Below, piece after piece: positions 63,810 through 64,000 of a DNA stretch of 64,000 nt. The DNA lies in contig NZ_OZ186815.1 of assembly GCF_964273065.1 (NCBI RefSeq), forward strand, positions 5,022,001 through 5,086,000, read 5' to 3'. Within the stretch, counting starts at the first letter, position 1; each line of letters opens with the position of its first letter. This stretch comes from Nocardiopsis dassonvillei_B. GTDB taxonomy: Bacteria > Actinomycetota > Actinomycetes > Streptosporangiales > Streptosporangiaceae. The notes beneath the pieces were generated by a model. That model did no database searches. It had not been told where the DNA came from and saw only the letters and a list, made by a program, of their open reading frames with translations. A program made the translations under genes and the position numbers.

Positions 63810-64000
63810 GGCGCTTCGCGCGCCGGTGGCCGCCACCGGCCGCCGCTCTCTGCGCACCGCCCGGGGCGGCCCCGCCCCCGGCGCCGACCAGGGGGGACGG
63901 GCCCGCGAGAGGGGTCCGGCGGGCCCGGAGGGGGGTCCGGTGCGGGGGACGGGACGGGCCGCGCGGGGCCCGCCCGGGAGCGGACGCGCCCCCGAGGTGG

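Noticed and set aside
63810..64000. Start of another gene at the right edge
   Set aside because: The last 190 bases are extremely GC-rich with no start site, conserved motif or convincing codon pattern.

Overview
The window is about 64 kb of very GC-rich DNA with strong G/C bias at third codon positions, many GTG and TTG starts, GGAGG-type ribosome binding sites and frequent ATGA/GTGA gene overlaps. Together with the gene order infB, DUF503, rbfA, truB, ribF, rpsO, pnp, M16 peptidase and an isorenieratene-type carotenoid cluster, this points to a filamentous actinomycete. A Nocardiopsis-like member of the Streptosporangiales is my best guess; the genus is inference from style and content, not from a database match.

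Layout. 1-9.5 kb is the conserved translation/RNA-decay block: the infB 3' end, a DUF503 gene, rbfA, truB, ribF, rpsO, pnp and an M16 peptidase. It is interrupted between truB and ribF by a roughly 2-kb accessory patch: a 179-bp tandem duplication, an alpha/beta hydrolase and a YefM/RelE-type toxin-antitoxin pair. 9.6-14.3 kb (minus strand) holds a Tat-exported DyP peroxidase with a PCuAC copper chaperone, an Hsp20, a BCCT-type osmolyte transporter and a MarR regulator. 14.4-23.5 kb is the carotenoid cluster: crtE-crtI-crtB-Rieske on the plus strand, crtT-crtU on the minus strand, crtY on the plus strand, and a CarH/LitR-type MerR regulator with the AdoB12 motif Wx9EH. Pigment formation is therefore probably light-controlled.

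23.5-28.7 kb holds a DUF4383 membrane protein, an SDR/DUF2867 protein, an MMPL exporter and a class IV aminotransferase-like protein. 28.7-34.1 kb is a 5-oxoproline (pyroglutamate) operon: a divergent GntR/FCD regulator, an NRAMP-like transporter lacking the canonical metal motif, pxpA, pxpB, pxpC and a DUF1445 protein, the actinobacterial counterpart of the Bacillus ycsFGI-kipIA group. 34.1-41.2 kb has a VWA protein with a proline-rich tail, a membrane protein, an alpha/beta hydrolase divergent from a MerR regulator, a dicarboxylate:cation symporter and a bile-acid/ACR3-type permease.

41.3-52.4 kb is a glycan-use locus: TetR-GH3-GH1 on the minus strand, divergent from a Dpp-type ABC importer (binding protein, permease, permease-ATPase fusion, a 60-codon coupled small ORF, ATPase) followed by a cytoplasmic GH20 hexosaminidase. 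52.6-64 kb is a mixture of regulators and small enzymes: NmrA, AraC, methyltransferase, a 52-bp minisatellite, a DUF1269-like protein, isochorismatase plus GlxA-like regulator, GNAT, a small HTH protein, an LLM oxidoreductase, an EEP-family phosphodiesterase, and LysR divergent from an MDR oxidoreductase and an aldo/keto reductase.

The most useful non-coding signals are two nearly identical MerR-type promoters 22 kb apart with the same geometry (37.9 and 59.6 kb), palindromic operators in front of the pxp operon, paired TGTACA sites in front of the toxin-antitoxin pair, a three-hairpin rpsO leader, and two tandem repeat arrays. No tRNA, rRNA, transposase, phage gene or CRISPR array was seen.
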